NCBI RefSeq assembly: GCF_017569925.1
Contig: NZ_CP050854.1
Location: forward strand, 1,054,001 to 1,118,000
Origin: Brenneria izadpanahii
GTDB taxonomy: Bacteria > Pseudomonadota > Gammaproteobacteria > Enterobacterales > Enterobacteriaceae
Length of the DNA stretch: 64,000 bases
Reading direction: 5' to 3'
A program made the position numbers and the translations under genes. Below the pieces are notes generated by a model. That model saw only the letters and a list, made by a program, of their open reading frames with translations. It was not told where the DNA came from and made no database searches. Of the stretch, positions 10,474 through 22,698 are shown piece after piece (within the stretch, counting starts at the first letter, position 1; each line of letters opens with the position of its first letter).

Positions 10474-11181
10474 TTAGCATGTTTCGAGACACAGGACTTC
10501 AGTTCCCTCGGCCGATACCCGCCAGCGGACGTTAAATTCCAGCAGCAGAACGGCGTATTCCCGCTCGCTGTCCTCGCCTTTGCGATAGGCCGGGCGTGGA
10601 TCCTGAGCGAGTACCTGGAGAATAAAACGTTTTAAATGGGGATATTTTTTCTGATGCGCGGCGATCTGCCGCTCGGCTAGAGAGGAAAAAATAACCGGCA
10701 TGGCGGCTTCCGGGGCCATCTGTGCAAAACCAGCCAGGGCGTGAGGCTGGCTTTCCGCAAATGGCAAATAGGGCTTGATATCGATTACCGGGGTTCCATC
10801 GACCAGATCGAGGCTTCCCAGCTCCAGTGTTACCGAATCGCCTTTGGTGTGGACCGCTTTCAGTTCCACCAGCGACATGCCGACAGGATTGGGGCGAAAG
10901 GTTGAACGTGTCGCAAAAACGCCCACGCGCGCATTTCCGCCTAATCTGGGGGGCCGAACCGTAGGACGCCAGCCGCCCGCCATGGTTTGATGGAAAATAA
11001 ACAGAATCCAGATGTGGCTAAAGTCGGATAGTCCACGCACGCATTCAGGCTGGTTATATGGCGGTAATAGTTGAAGCTCACCTCCGCCATCTTCAATCAG
11101 ACCAGGCTGCCGCGGAATCGCAAATTTTTCTTTATAAGGGGAGCGAATAACGCCGATCTGATTAAGAAAAAATTCCGTCAT
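10474..11181 (-). CDS. trmO: tRNA (adenine(37)-N6)-methyltransferase TrmO
   Basis: Formerly TsaA/YaeB. It methylates t6A37 of tRNA-Thr (anticodon GGU) to m6t6A using SAM in a beta-barrel fold. The 235 residues show the family motifs RLGGNARVGVFATRSTFRPNP and DLVDGTPVIDIKPYLP. Its ATG overlaps the rcsF stop as ATGA (11178-11181), so it is translationally coupled to rcsF. The likely tRNA target, tRNA-Thr(GGT), is encoded in the rRNA operon of this same window. Confidence 0.95.
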   Translation of the reverse strand: MTEFFLNQIGVIRSPYKEKFAIPRQPGLIEDGGGELQLLPPYNQPECVRGLSDFSHIWILFIFHQTMAGGWRPTVRPPRLGGNARVGVFATRSTFRPNPVGMSLVELKAVHTKGDSVTLELGSLDLVDGTPVIDIKPYLPFAESQPHALAGFAQMAPEAAMPVIFSSLAERQIAAHQKKYPHLKRFILQVLAQDPRPAYRKGEDSEREYAVLLLEFNVRWRVSAEGTEVLCLETC

Positions 11182-11588
11182 TGATTAGGCACTTGTAGCG
11201 CCGAACCTTGGCAAACCGCTTGACGATAACAGCCGGCAACGCCGCTGATAATCTGGCAATCATGCAGCAGAACGGCATTGGCTTTCATGGCGGTCGCTCG
11301 GCTCTGCATTCTCTTGCGGGCGTTAGCGAGGCTGGGCGGCGCGTCCTGAGCGCTGACCTGACAGGATGAGCCGGAAACTTCGCCCATATCCCGGAACGGG
11401 CTGCCAACTAATTCCTCGGCGTTTTTGTATAATACCGCCGGAGCAACGGGGCGAGGGGCTGGTTTAGGTTTAGCCGCCGGCTCTACTTTAGTTTCGCTTG
11501 CGGGGCGGTGCTCCGGGGCCGGTGACTTTTGTAATAAAGAACATCCTGTTAGCGACATTGCTAACAGAATAAGCGGTAAGGCGCGCAT
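11178..11588 (-). CDS. rcsF: Rcs stress sensor outer-membrane lipoprotein RcsF
   Basis: Outer-membrane lipoprotein that reports envelope damage to the Rcs phosphorelay, which controls capsule and motility. The lipobox LTGC gives the lipidated Cys16. A proline/lysine/alanine-rich linker (about residues 22-50) precedes the globular domain, which holds four cysteines (SSC, HDC, AGCYRQAVC) in the pattern of the two non-consecutive disulfides known for E. coli RcsF. The 136-residue length is normal. It lies upstream of trmO and downstream of the metQ terminator. Confidence 0.95.
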   Translation of the reverse strand: MRALPLILLAMSLTGCSLLQKSPAPEHRPASETKVEPAAKPKPAPRPVAPAVLYKNAEELVGSPFRDMGEVSGSSCQVSAQDAPPSLANARKRMQSRATAMKANAVLLHDCQIISGVAGCYRQAVCQGSALQVPNQ

Positions 11589-11648
11589 AAGATTTCCTCA
11601 GTTCTTCCTTTTAAGAGCGGATATTGAAGCAAGCTATTACACAAATAA

Positions 11649-11672
11649 CAAGACGGGCCGCAGCCCGTCTTG
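11649..11672 (-). terminator. metNIQ terminator
   Basis: A perfect ten-pair stem (11649-11658 with 11663-11672) closes a CGCA tetraloop. Read on the minus strand it is followed by TTATTTG. It lies 31 nt after the metQ stop and before rcsF. Confidence 0.8.
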
Positions 11673-11702
11673 GATATATTTTGTAAAAGTAGTAATAATG
11701 GT

Positions 11703-12518
11703 TTACCAGCCTTTAACGGCGCCGCCGTTAAAGATTTTATTGGCCGCTTCGTTCACTTCATCTGACTGGTACGCCTGGACGAATTTTTTCACATTTTCGG
11801 CGTCTTTATTATCTTCGCGTGAAACTAAAAGGTTCACGTAAGGAGAATCTTTTTCCTCGATAAATATACCATCTTTGGTCGGCGTCAGATTGATTTGGCT
11901 GGCATAGGTGGTATTGATAACCGCCAGTGCGATCTGGGCGTCATCCAGCGAACGTGGTAACTGAGGCGCTTCCAGTTCAACCAGCTTCAGATTTTTCGGG
12001 TTTTCCGTTACATCTAAAACAGTCGGCAGCAGGCCAACGTTTTCTTTCAGCTTAATCAGCCCTACTTTCTGCAACAGCAATAAGGTCCGGCCCAGGTTTG
12101 TTGGATCGTTCGGCACCGCTACCTGAGCGCCGTCCTGCAATTCATCCAGCGACTTTATTTTTTTGGAATAGCCGGCAATGGGATAAACAAAGGTGTTACC
12201 CACGGAAACCAGTTTATAACCACGATCTTTAATCTGTTGATCCAGATACGGTTTGTGTTGGAAGGCATTAAGGTCGATATCGCCTTTGCTCAATGCTTCA
12301 TTAGGTAATACGTAATCATTGAACGTGACTAACTCAACATCCAAACCATATTTATCTTTCGCCACTTTTTGAGCGACTTCCGCAACTTGCTGCTCTGCGC
12401 CAACGATGACGCCTACTTTAATGTGATTAGGATCTTTTTCTTCCTGACCGCATCCCGCTATAGCCAATGCGCCGATCAAGGCGCCGATGGCTGCGATGGA
12501 TTTTAATTTGATAGCCAT
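11703..12518 (-). CDS. metQ: D-methionine-binding lipoprotein MetQ
   Basis: Periplasm-facing methionine receptor of the MetNIQ importer, anchored through lipidated Cys23 in the lipobox IAGC. The 271 residues belong to the NlpA family: IKVGVIVGAEQQVAEVAQKV near the N-terminus and the typical QHKPYLDQQ and VPNDPTNLGR ligand-site segments. It is the last gene of the metN-metI-metQ operon and is followed by a strong terminator. Confidence 0.96.
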   Translation of the reverse strand: MAIKLKSIAAIGALIGALAIAGCGQEEKDPNHIKVGVIVGAEQQVAEVAQKVAKDKYGLDVELVTFNDYVLPNEALSKGDIDLNAFQHKPYLDQQIKDRGYKLVSVGNTFVYPIAGYSKKIKSLDELQDGAQVAVPNDPTNLGRTLLLLQKVGLIKLKENVGLLPTVLDVTENPKNLKLVELEAPQLPRSLDDAQIALAVINTTYASQINLTPTKDGIFIEEKDSPYVNLLVSREDNKDAENVKKFVQAYQSDEVNEAANKIFNGGAVKGW

Positions 12519-12587
12519 ATCCTTCCCTCTAAATTATTAATGTCTTTGTAGCATGTGCTTGGAATAAGCGCATGCGAGTTTCAATGC

Positions 12588-13241
12588 TTACTTATGTGTG
12601 ACGGCTTTTACTGCACGATCGCCGCAGAACTGAATCAGGTAAACCAGAATAACCAGCAATATTAATACCGTATTCATCACTGTCGCGTTATAACCAATAT
12701 AACCATATTGATAACCAATTTGACCTAAACCGCCGGCGCCAACGGCTCCTCCCATTGCGGAATAGCCAACAAGTGTGATGAGCGTGATGGTCGCGGAGTT
12801 AATTAGCCCCGGTAATGCTTCCGGCAACAATATTTTTCTGATGATTTGCATCGGGGTCGCCCCCATGGCGCGTGAGGCCTCAATCAATCCCGTAGGAATT
12901 TCCAGCAGAGCATTTTCTACCATACGGGCAATAAAAGGCGCCGCCCCGACGGTTAATGGGACAATTGCCGCCTGCAGGCCGATGGATGTGCCGACAATAA
13001 TTCGGGTAAAGGGGATCATCCAGACCAGTAAAATAATGAACGGGATGGAGCGAAAAATATTCACTAACGCTGAAAGCCCGCGGTAAAGTTTGGGATTGGC
13101 GATAATTTGTCCCGGCCGGGTGATGTAAAGCAGCACGCCCACCGGTAGGCCCAGCACAAAACCAAAAAAGCCGGAAACCAATGTCATCGCCACGGTTTCC
13201 CACACGCCGCGGACCATTAGCCACATCATGGCTTCAGACAT
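12588..13241 (-). CDS. metI: Methionine ABC transporter permease MetI
   Basis: Five-helix inner-membrane permease of the methionine importer, 217 residues and the same length as E. coli MetI. The coupling loop reads [25 protein letters not shown]. It starts inside the end of metN (overlap 13234-13241) and is followed 69 nt later by metQ. Confidence 0.96.
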   Translation of the reverse strand: MSEAMMWLMVRGVWETVAMTLVSGFFGFVLGLPVGVLLYITRPGQIIANPKLYRGLSALVNIFRSIPFIILLVWMIPFTRIIVGTSIGLQAAIVPLTVGAAPFIARMVENALLEIPTGLIEASRAMGATPMQIIRKILLPEALPGLINSATITLITLVGYSAMGGAVGAGGLGQIGYQYGYIGYNATVMNTVLILLVILVYLIQFCGDRAVKAVTHK

Positions 13242-14265
13242 AACCTAATACCTCGATATTTGCATGGTGATCCTGCAGGAATTTTATCGCCGCCTGAGTA
13301 TCCGCCTCCTGGCCGTGCATTTCCGCCAGCATAATGCCGAATTTTACTCCGCCTGCATAATCCATCTGCGCACTGATAATATTATTGTTGACGTTGAAAC
13401 GACGGGCGACTTCAGACAGCAACGGCGCGTCCACGGATTGACCGGTGAACTCCATACGTAGCAACGGCACGCTGCCTTCCCGCCGCGTCGGCGTCATACG
13501 TTCAACATAATCCTCGGGAATATCCAAATGTAATGTTGAATGAATGAATTTCTGCGCCAGCGGCGTTTTGGGGTGGGAAAACAGTTGCCCCACCGTGTCC
13601 TGCTCAATCAGACATCCGCCGCTGATCACCGCAACCTGGTCGCAGATACGTTTTACGACGTCCATTTCGTGGGTGATTAACAGGATCGTCAGTCCCAGGC
13701 GACGATTGATATCTTTAAGTAATGTCAAAATGGATCGGGTGGTGGCCGGATCTAAAGCGCTGGTTGCTTCGTCGCACAATAAAACTTTAGGATTGCTGGC
13801 TAATGAACGGGCAATCGCCACACGCTGTTTTTGTCCGCCGGAAAGGTTGGCCGGATAGACGTCATGCTTGTCGGACAAACCAACGATATCCAGTAATTCA
13901 TTCACCCGACGCGCGATTTCGGCTTTGGGCGTGTTATCAAGTTCCAGCGGAAGGGCGATATTGCCGAAAACTGTGCGCGATGAAAGCAGATTAAAATGTT
14001 GGAAAATCATCCCAATCTGACGGCGCGCTTGTGTTAGCTGGCTCTCGGATAATTTCGTCAGATCCTGCCCGTCAACCAGCACGGTACCTTGGGTCGGCCG
14101 CTCTAATAAATTGACGCAGCGAATCAGCGTGCTTTTACCTGCACCCGATGAGCCAATGACGCCATAGATTTGTCCTTTGGGAACATGAAGGTTTACATTG
14201 GCAAGCGCAGTGATTTCTCGCCCGTTTTGCTGAAAAACCTTAGTAATATTAGAAAGTTCAATCAT
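13234..14265 (-). CDS. metN: Methionine ABC transporter ATPase MetN
   Basis: Energises methionine import. The 343 residues contain Walker [10 protein letters not shown] near residue 38, signature [16 protein letters not shown], and Walker [14 protein letters not shown]. The extra C-terminal domain (about residues 265-343) is the regulatory domain that binds methionine and inhibits transport in the known family. The first gene of the operon is preceded by a MetJ-type operator. Confidence 0.97.
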   Translation of the reverse strand: MIELSNITKVFQQNGREITALANVNLHVPKGQIYGVIGSSGAGKSTLIRCVNLLERPTQGTVLVDGQDLTKLSESQLTQARRQIGMIFQHFNLLSSRTVFGNIALPLELDNTPKAEIARRVNELLDIVGLSDKHDVYPANLSGGQKQRVAIARSLASNPKVLLCDEATSALDPATTRSILTLLKDINRRLGLTILLITHEMDVVKRICDQVAVISGGCLIEQDTVGQLFSHPKTPLAQKFIHSTLHLDIPEDYVERMTPTRREGSVPLLRMEFTGQSVDAPLLSEVARRFNVNNNIISAQMDYAGGVKFGIMLAEMHGQEADTQAAIKFLQDHHANIEVLGYV

Positions 14266-14335
14266 AAATTTTGTTGTAAGCGCCTATGGCTGGGTAAATC
14301 AGATTCTGAAGAGTCAGAATGTTAGCTGGATGGTA

Positions 14336-14351
14336 GGGCGTCTAGACGTCT
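14336..14351 (-). promoter_or_regulatory. MetJ operator (met box) upstream of metN
   Basis: A perfect AGACGTCT met box (14344-14351) is directly adjacent to a second, 6-of-8 match (GGGCGTCT, 14336-14343). Tandem eight-base boxes are the known target of the MetJ-SAM repressor. The position, 70-85 nt before the metN start, fits repression of metNIQ by methionine sufficiency. Confidence 0.85.
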
Positions 14352-14445
14352 AAGTCAATTGGGATTGTCGTTACCCCGGCATTCTCTCTGATGATGAAAA
14401 CATGCGATACTAACCGGCAATTTACGCCATCGGGAGCAAAAGTAA

Positions 14446-15021
14446 GTGGCACAGAGTGTTCCAGCAGTTTTTCTTGATCGTGACGGTACGATCAACGTCG
14501 ATCACGGTTATGTTCATGAGATCGATCAGTTTCAATTCATTGATGGCGTTATTGATGCCATGCGTGAGTTGAAAAATATGGGATTCACGTTAGTTCTGGT
14601 TACCAACCAATCGGGCATTGCCCGCGGTAAATTTACTGAAGATCAGTTTATGCAACTGACAGAATGGATGGATTGGTCTTTGGCCGATCGCGGCGTGGAT
14701 TTGGATGGCATCTATTTCTGTCCGCATCATCCAGAGTTCGGGAGCGAAGAGTACCGTCAGGTCTGCGATTGCCGCAAACCGGAACCGGGCATGCTGATTT
14801 CCGCCCAGCGTCATTTAAATATCGATATGGCCGCTTCTTATATGGTCGGTGATAAAGCTGAAGATATGCAGGCCGCAATTGCTGCGGGCGTTGGAACCAA
14901 AGTTCTGGTTCGTACGGGTAAACCCATCACCGAGCTGGGCGAATCTCTGGCCGATGACATTATCAATAGCCTGGCAGACTTGCCTCAGTGGATAAAAACG
15001 CGCGCTAAATCGACCAAGTGA
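14446..15021 (+). CDS. gmhB: D-glycero-beta-D-manno-heptose-1,7-bisphosphate 7-phosphatase
   Basis: HAD-family phosphatase of ADP-heptose synthesis for the lipopolysaccharide inner core. The nucleophile motif is FLDRDGTIN (Asp11, Asp13). The cysteine-rich loop CPHHPEFG...CDCRKPEPG is the zinc site known in GmhB, and [12 protein letters not shown] is HAD motif III. The start is GTG at 14446. The protein has 191 residues, as in E. coli. It lies between the metNIQ promoter and the rRNA operon, a conserved position. Confidence 0.95.
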   Translation: MAQSVPAVFLDRDGTINVDHGYVHEIDQFQFIDGVIDAMRELKNMGFTLVLVTNQSGIARGKFTEDQFMQLTEWMDWSLADRGVDLDGIYFCPHHPEFGSEEYRQVCDCRKPEPGMLISAQRHLNIDMAASYMVGDKAEDMQAAIAAGVGTKVLVRTGKPITELGESLADDIINSLADLPQWIKTRAKSTK

Positions 15022-15393
15022 ACGAATGTTGCGCAAACAGTAAAAAGTTGGCGATATTCGCTTGCGCTTCTGAATCGGCTCCCTATAATGCGCCTCCATC
15101 GACACGGCGCGGTGAACTCACCGGCGGGTCGGTAAGAAAAAGAGAATCAAATGTTTAAAATAAACATTGACTCTTAAAGAGGGAAGCGTAATATACGCCA
15201 CCTCGCGCAGCGGCTCAGGCCACGGCGCACTGCTCTTTAACAATTCAATCAGACAATCTGTGTGGGCACTCACAAGACCGTATCGGCAACGATATAAAAA
15301 AGTCTTGAAGAGTGACAACAGTAAATTCATTACGAATAAACAGTTATTAATTCTTTGAGCACAGCTTTTAATTAAGCGAATCAAACAAATCTT
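15022..15393 (+). promoter_or_regulatory. rRNA operon promoters P1, P2 and leader boxA
   Basis: P1 has TTGCGC (15062-15067), a 16-nt spacer and a perfect TATAAT (15084-15089), followed by a GC-rich discriminator GCGCCTCC like that of stringently controlled rrn P1 promoters. P2 has TTGACT (15167-15172), a 16-nt spacer and TAATAT (15189-15194). The leader antiterminator boxA TGCTCTTTAACA is at 15231-15242. No protein gene is present in this stretch. Confidence 0.85.
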
Positions 15394-16935
<1,542 letters not shown>

Positions 16936-17110
16936 CCAAAAGCCTGATACAGGTTAGTGCAGTGTCCACACAGATTGTCTGATGAACGTCATGAGCAAAA
17001 GCGTTATCCGGTAGAGTGCGGCGACAAACAACAATGTCGCTCGATTTTCTCTGGAAAATCTCGCCTCTACCCGAAATTATCGAATCGGTGATTCGACAGG
17101 CAAATTTCGG

Positions 17111-17186
17111 GTCCCCTTCGTCTAGAGGCCCAGGACACCGCCCTTTCACGGCGGTAACAGGGGTTCGAATCCCCTAGGGGACGCCA
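17111..17186 (+). tRNA. tRNA-Glu(TTC)
   Basis: A 76-nt cloverleaf with encoded CCA end. The acceptor stem pairs GTCCCCT with AGGGGAC, the anticodon loop CTTTCAC carries TTC at 17145-17147, and the T-loop is GGTTCGAATCC. It is the only tRNA in the 16S-23S spacer, as in the glutamate-type rRNA operons of enterobacteria. Confidence 0.97.
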
Positions 17187-17293
17187 GCGCATCCGACCAG
17201 TCCGGTGAAAGCGGGGGTCATCCAGTAAGTCATGAAATGATTACTTACGTCATATCCTAAAGCTGATTAGCAATAGTCAGGTTTTATGATATT

Positions 17294-17305
17294 TGCTCTT
17301 TAACA
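17294..17305 (+). promoter_or_regulatory. Spacer boxA antiterminator
   Basis: TGCTCTTTAACA, identical to the leader boxA at 15231-15242, lies in the 16S-23S spacer downstream of tRNA-Glu. Nus-factor antitermination elements recur at this place in enterobacterial rRNA operons. Confidence 0.75.
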
Positions 17306-17443
17306 ATCTGGAACAAGCTGAAATTTGAAACGATGCGGCTGAACCTGTCTCTCCGTGCAGTATTGAGATGTGGTTTGGTTGTATCAGAGTCTCTCAAATA
17401 ATCGCAATGCGAACGTGTTTTACGAAACACCTTCGGGTTGTGA

Positions 17444-20438
<2,995 letters not shown>

Positions 20439-20458
20439 ACAACACCGAAGGTGTTTTA

Positions 20459-20487
20459 GAGAGACAAAATCGTCGGTAACGATTTTG
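20459..20487 (+). repeat. 29-nt hairpin element, copy 1 (23S-5S spacer)
   Basis: GAGAGA followed by an eight-pair hairpin (CAAAATCG, loop TCGGTAA, CGATTTTG). A second copy of the same length at 62261-62289 matches at 25 of 29 positions, with a compensatory A-T to T-A change in the stem. It may take part in rRNA processing or be a dispersed element. Confidence 0.6.
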
Positions 20488-20620
20488 AACGGTGCGGAGC
20501 ACTGGCCCCGTGGGGGTGAGTATCAGGATGATACGAATAGACTCAGAGAAGTTCAGCTTGTTCGAAGATTGGTTCCGATGGTTGCAGAGAAAACTGCGAC
20601 GGTTGGGATAAAACAGAATT

Positions 20621-20740
20621 TGCCTGGCGGCGATAGCGCGGTGGTCCCACCTGACCCCATGCCGAACTCAGAAGTGAAACGCCGAAGCGCCGATGGTAGT
20701 GTGGGGTCTCCCCATGTGAGAGTAGGGAACTGCCAGGCAT
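20621..20740 (+). rRNA. rrf: 5S ribosomal RNA, first copy
   Basis: A 120-nt 5S sequence, TGCCTGGCGG to TGCCAGGCAT, with terminal stem GCCTGGC/GCCAGGC, 183 nt after the 23S gene. It differs from the second copy at a few positions (for example AAGCGCC against TAGCGCC) and in the terminal pair. Confidence 0.97.
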
Positions 20741-20756
20741 CAAAACAACTAGGTGC

Positions 20757-20832
20757 GCTGATATGGCTCAGTTGGTAGAGCGCACCCTTGGTAAGGGTGA
20801 GGTCCCCAGTTCGACTCTGGGTATCAGCACCA
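20757..20832 (+). tRNA. thrV: tRNA-Thr(GGT)
   Basis: A 76-nt cloverleaf with encoded CCA. The acceptor stem pairs GCTGATA with TATCAGC and the anticodon GGT is at 20790-20792 in loop TTGGTAA. It lies between two 5S genes, like thrV in E. coli rrnD. It is the likely substrate class of TrmO encoded at 10474-11181. Confidence 0.96.
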
Positions 20833-20867
20833 GATTTACGGGTTAATGTTTCGGCTTAAAAAGAATT

Positions 20868-20987
20868 TACCTGGCGGCGATAGCGCGGCGGTCCCACCTG
20901 ACCCCATGCCGAACTCAGAAGTGAAACGCCGTAGCGCCGATGGTAGTGTGGGGTCTCCCCATGTGAGAGTAGGGAACTGCCAGGTTT
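20868..20987 (+). rRNA. rrf: 5S ribosomal RNA, second copy
   Basis: A second 120-nt 5S gene after tRNA-Thr. The terminal stem carries a compensatory change relative to copy 1: ACCTGG pairs with CCAGGT instead of GCCTGG with CCAGGC. This paired change argues that both copies are functional rather than one being a degenerate duplicate. Confidence 0.95.
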
Positions 20988-20993
20988 CAATTA

Positions 20994-21029
20994 AGACAAA
21001 GGGCCATCCGATCGGATGGCCCTTTGTCT
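20994..21029 (+). terminator. rRNA operon terminator
   Basis: A perfect 17-pair stem (20994-21010 with 21013-21029), AGACAAAGGGCCATCCG and its complement, closes almost without loop. It starts a few bases after the second 5S and is followed by ATCTG, like E. coli rrnB T1. Confidence 0.85.
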
Positions 21030-21114
21030 ATCTGTAAAGTCCTCCCGATATGCTTTTCCATCCTGCGAATTCCCAGAGAAAAGCAGTCGCTCTGTCATAT
21101 TCAGACAGTCAGAT

Positions 21115-21160
21115 CATAAAGGCCGCAATGCTTAAAAAGTATTGCGGCCTTTATGGTTTT
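21115..21160 (+). terminator. Second terminator between rRNA operon and pssA
   Basis: A perfect 15-pair stem (21115-21129 with 21141-21155) around an 11-nt loop is followed by GTTTTT on the plus strand. It could act as a back-up rRNA terminator and may also stop minus-strand transcription from pssA. Confidence 0.75.
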
Positions 21161-21175
21161 TGATAACGGGAAATA

Positions 21176-22531
21176 TTAGAGGATGCGGCTGATAAGCCTG
21201 TCTATGCGGATGCGGCGTAAGCGCCGAATAAGTTTACGCACCTTTATCGGATATTGCGCGATGCTTTCCAGCTCCATGTAGCTTGCTATGATATGGGTAT
21301 GTACCCGGATACTTTCCAGTTCCTGTAGGCGCTGCGTCAGCAAAACTTTTTTCGGATCGTGAATGAGGATGGCATTTTCCAGATCCAGGCGCCAAGCGCG
21401 CGGATTGAGATTATTACCGGTCAGCAACTGCCATTTATCATCAACCCACATACCTTTAAGGTGGAAGCTATTGTCGCCGTCTTTCCATAAACGTATGACG
21501 AGCTGCTGGTTGTCGATATAACGCTGCAAACGGCTTAGAAATCGGCGCAGGTTGATTTCATAAAGATAGGGTAAAGCGCCTATGATTTTAAACGGCTGAT
21601 CTTCTGGAATATAAAAATCATTTGCGGTTTTATCGCCAATAATGATTTCAACCTTTTTCCCTTCCCGCAATAGCCGGATAATGTTTCTGACCAGCAGGGC
21701 GGGCAGGTTAAAATACGGCGTGCACATCACCAGATGATTATCCGTACAATACATTAAGTGATGAATGGTTCTATTCAGCGGGCTTTTTTTACCTAATCCC
21801 ACTAATGGCGTAACGGTAAGTTGATCGTTAACGTCACCGCAGTTCGGCGTCTGATAGGTTGCGATACGCAATGACTGCCTGAATTGCCGGGTTTCGTTTT
21901 TGATTTCCAGACTTTTCGGACGATCGCTGCGATCCAACCGGTGTATTGCCGATGCCGACAGAATATCTTGAATATACTGCGCCATGGTATCGGCCAGTAT
22001 TGGATTGTGGATGATCTGATAGCGATCGTAGCGGTATTTATCGTGCTGATGCAGATAGACGTCGTTCAGGCTCGCACCGCTGTATATCACGGTATCATCA
22101 ATAATAAAGCCCTTTAGGTGCAGGACGCCCAGCGCCTCGCGCGTATTAACGGGCACGCCATAGATGGGAAACTGCGTGTCGGCGTGTTTTTGCGCCATCT
22201 CGCAATACCAGTCGGCATTGGTGTTCTCCGCCGCCGCGCCTATTCGTCCGCGTTGTGCGCGATGCCAGTCTACCAGTACGCGGACATCAAGTTCGGGACG
22301 CTGCCGTTTGGCTTCATATACCGCAGACAAAATCCCCATACCGCCATCGTCATGTTCCAGATATAACGCCACCAGATAAATACGTTTTCTGGCCTGCAGA
22401 ATAGTATTCACCAGTGTGGTACGGAAGAGTTCAGGTGTGTGGAGTGTCTGAACGTCATCAGCTGTCTGAGGGATTTTGGGCAGTTGTGCAAGGTGTTGTT
22501 GGTATTTATTGCGTTTAAGTTTTGACAACAT
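21176..22531 (-). CDS. pssA: CDP-diacylglycerol-serine O-phosphatidyltransferase
   Basis: Makes phosphatidylserine, precursor of phosphatidylethanolamine, at the inner membrane surface. The phospholipase-D-like fold has two HKD motifs: HLKGFIIDD near residue 138 and HLKGMWVDDKWQLLTGNN in the C-terminal half. The basic C-terminus (KVRKLIRRLRRIRIDRLISRIL) matches the membrane-associating end of E. coli PssA. ATG at 22531 gives 451 residues as in E. coli; an in-frame GTG lies one codon upstream. Confidence 0.97.
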   Translation of the reverse strand: MLSKLKRNKYQQHLAQLPKIPQTADDVQTLHTPELFRTTLVNTILQARKRIYLVALYLEHDDGGMGILSAVYEAKRQRPELDVRVLVDWHRAQRGRIGAAAENTNADWYCEMAQKHADTQFPIYGVPVNTREALGVLHLKGFIIDDTVIYSGASLNDVYLHQHDKYRYDRYQIIHNPILADTMAQYIQDILSASAIHRLDRSDRPKSLEIKNETRQFRQSLRIATYQTPNCGDVNDQLTVTPLVGLGKKSPLNRTIHHLMYCTDNHLVMCTPYFNLPALLVRNIIRLLREGKKVEIIIGDKTANDFYIPEDQPFKIIGALPYLYEINLRRFLSRLQRYIDNQQLVIRLWKDGDNSFHLKGMWVDDKWQLLTGNNLNPRAWRLDLENAILIHDPKKVLLTQRLQELESIRVHTHIIASYMELESIAQYPIKVRKLIRRLRRIRIDRLISRIL

Positions 22532-22698
22532 CACAGTGCGTTTCTTCTCTCATCAGTGTATGACCGGCAGGTCATCATCAAAAATTAAGGAATAGCCGAA
22601 TTGGGCGATAATACCATTACTTTCCTGCCGTTGTGAGCATGTTTTGACATTGATAGCCAGATCGTCTCTTGATGCGGGAGCTATATCACGTATGGTGA

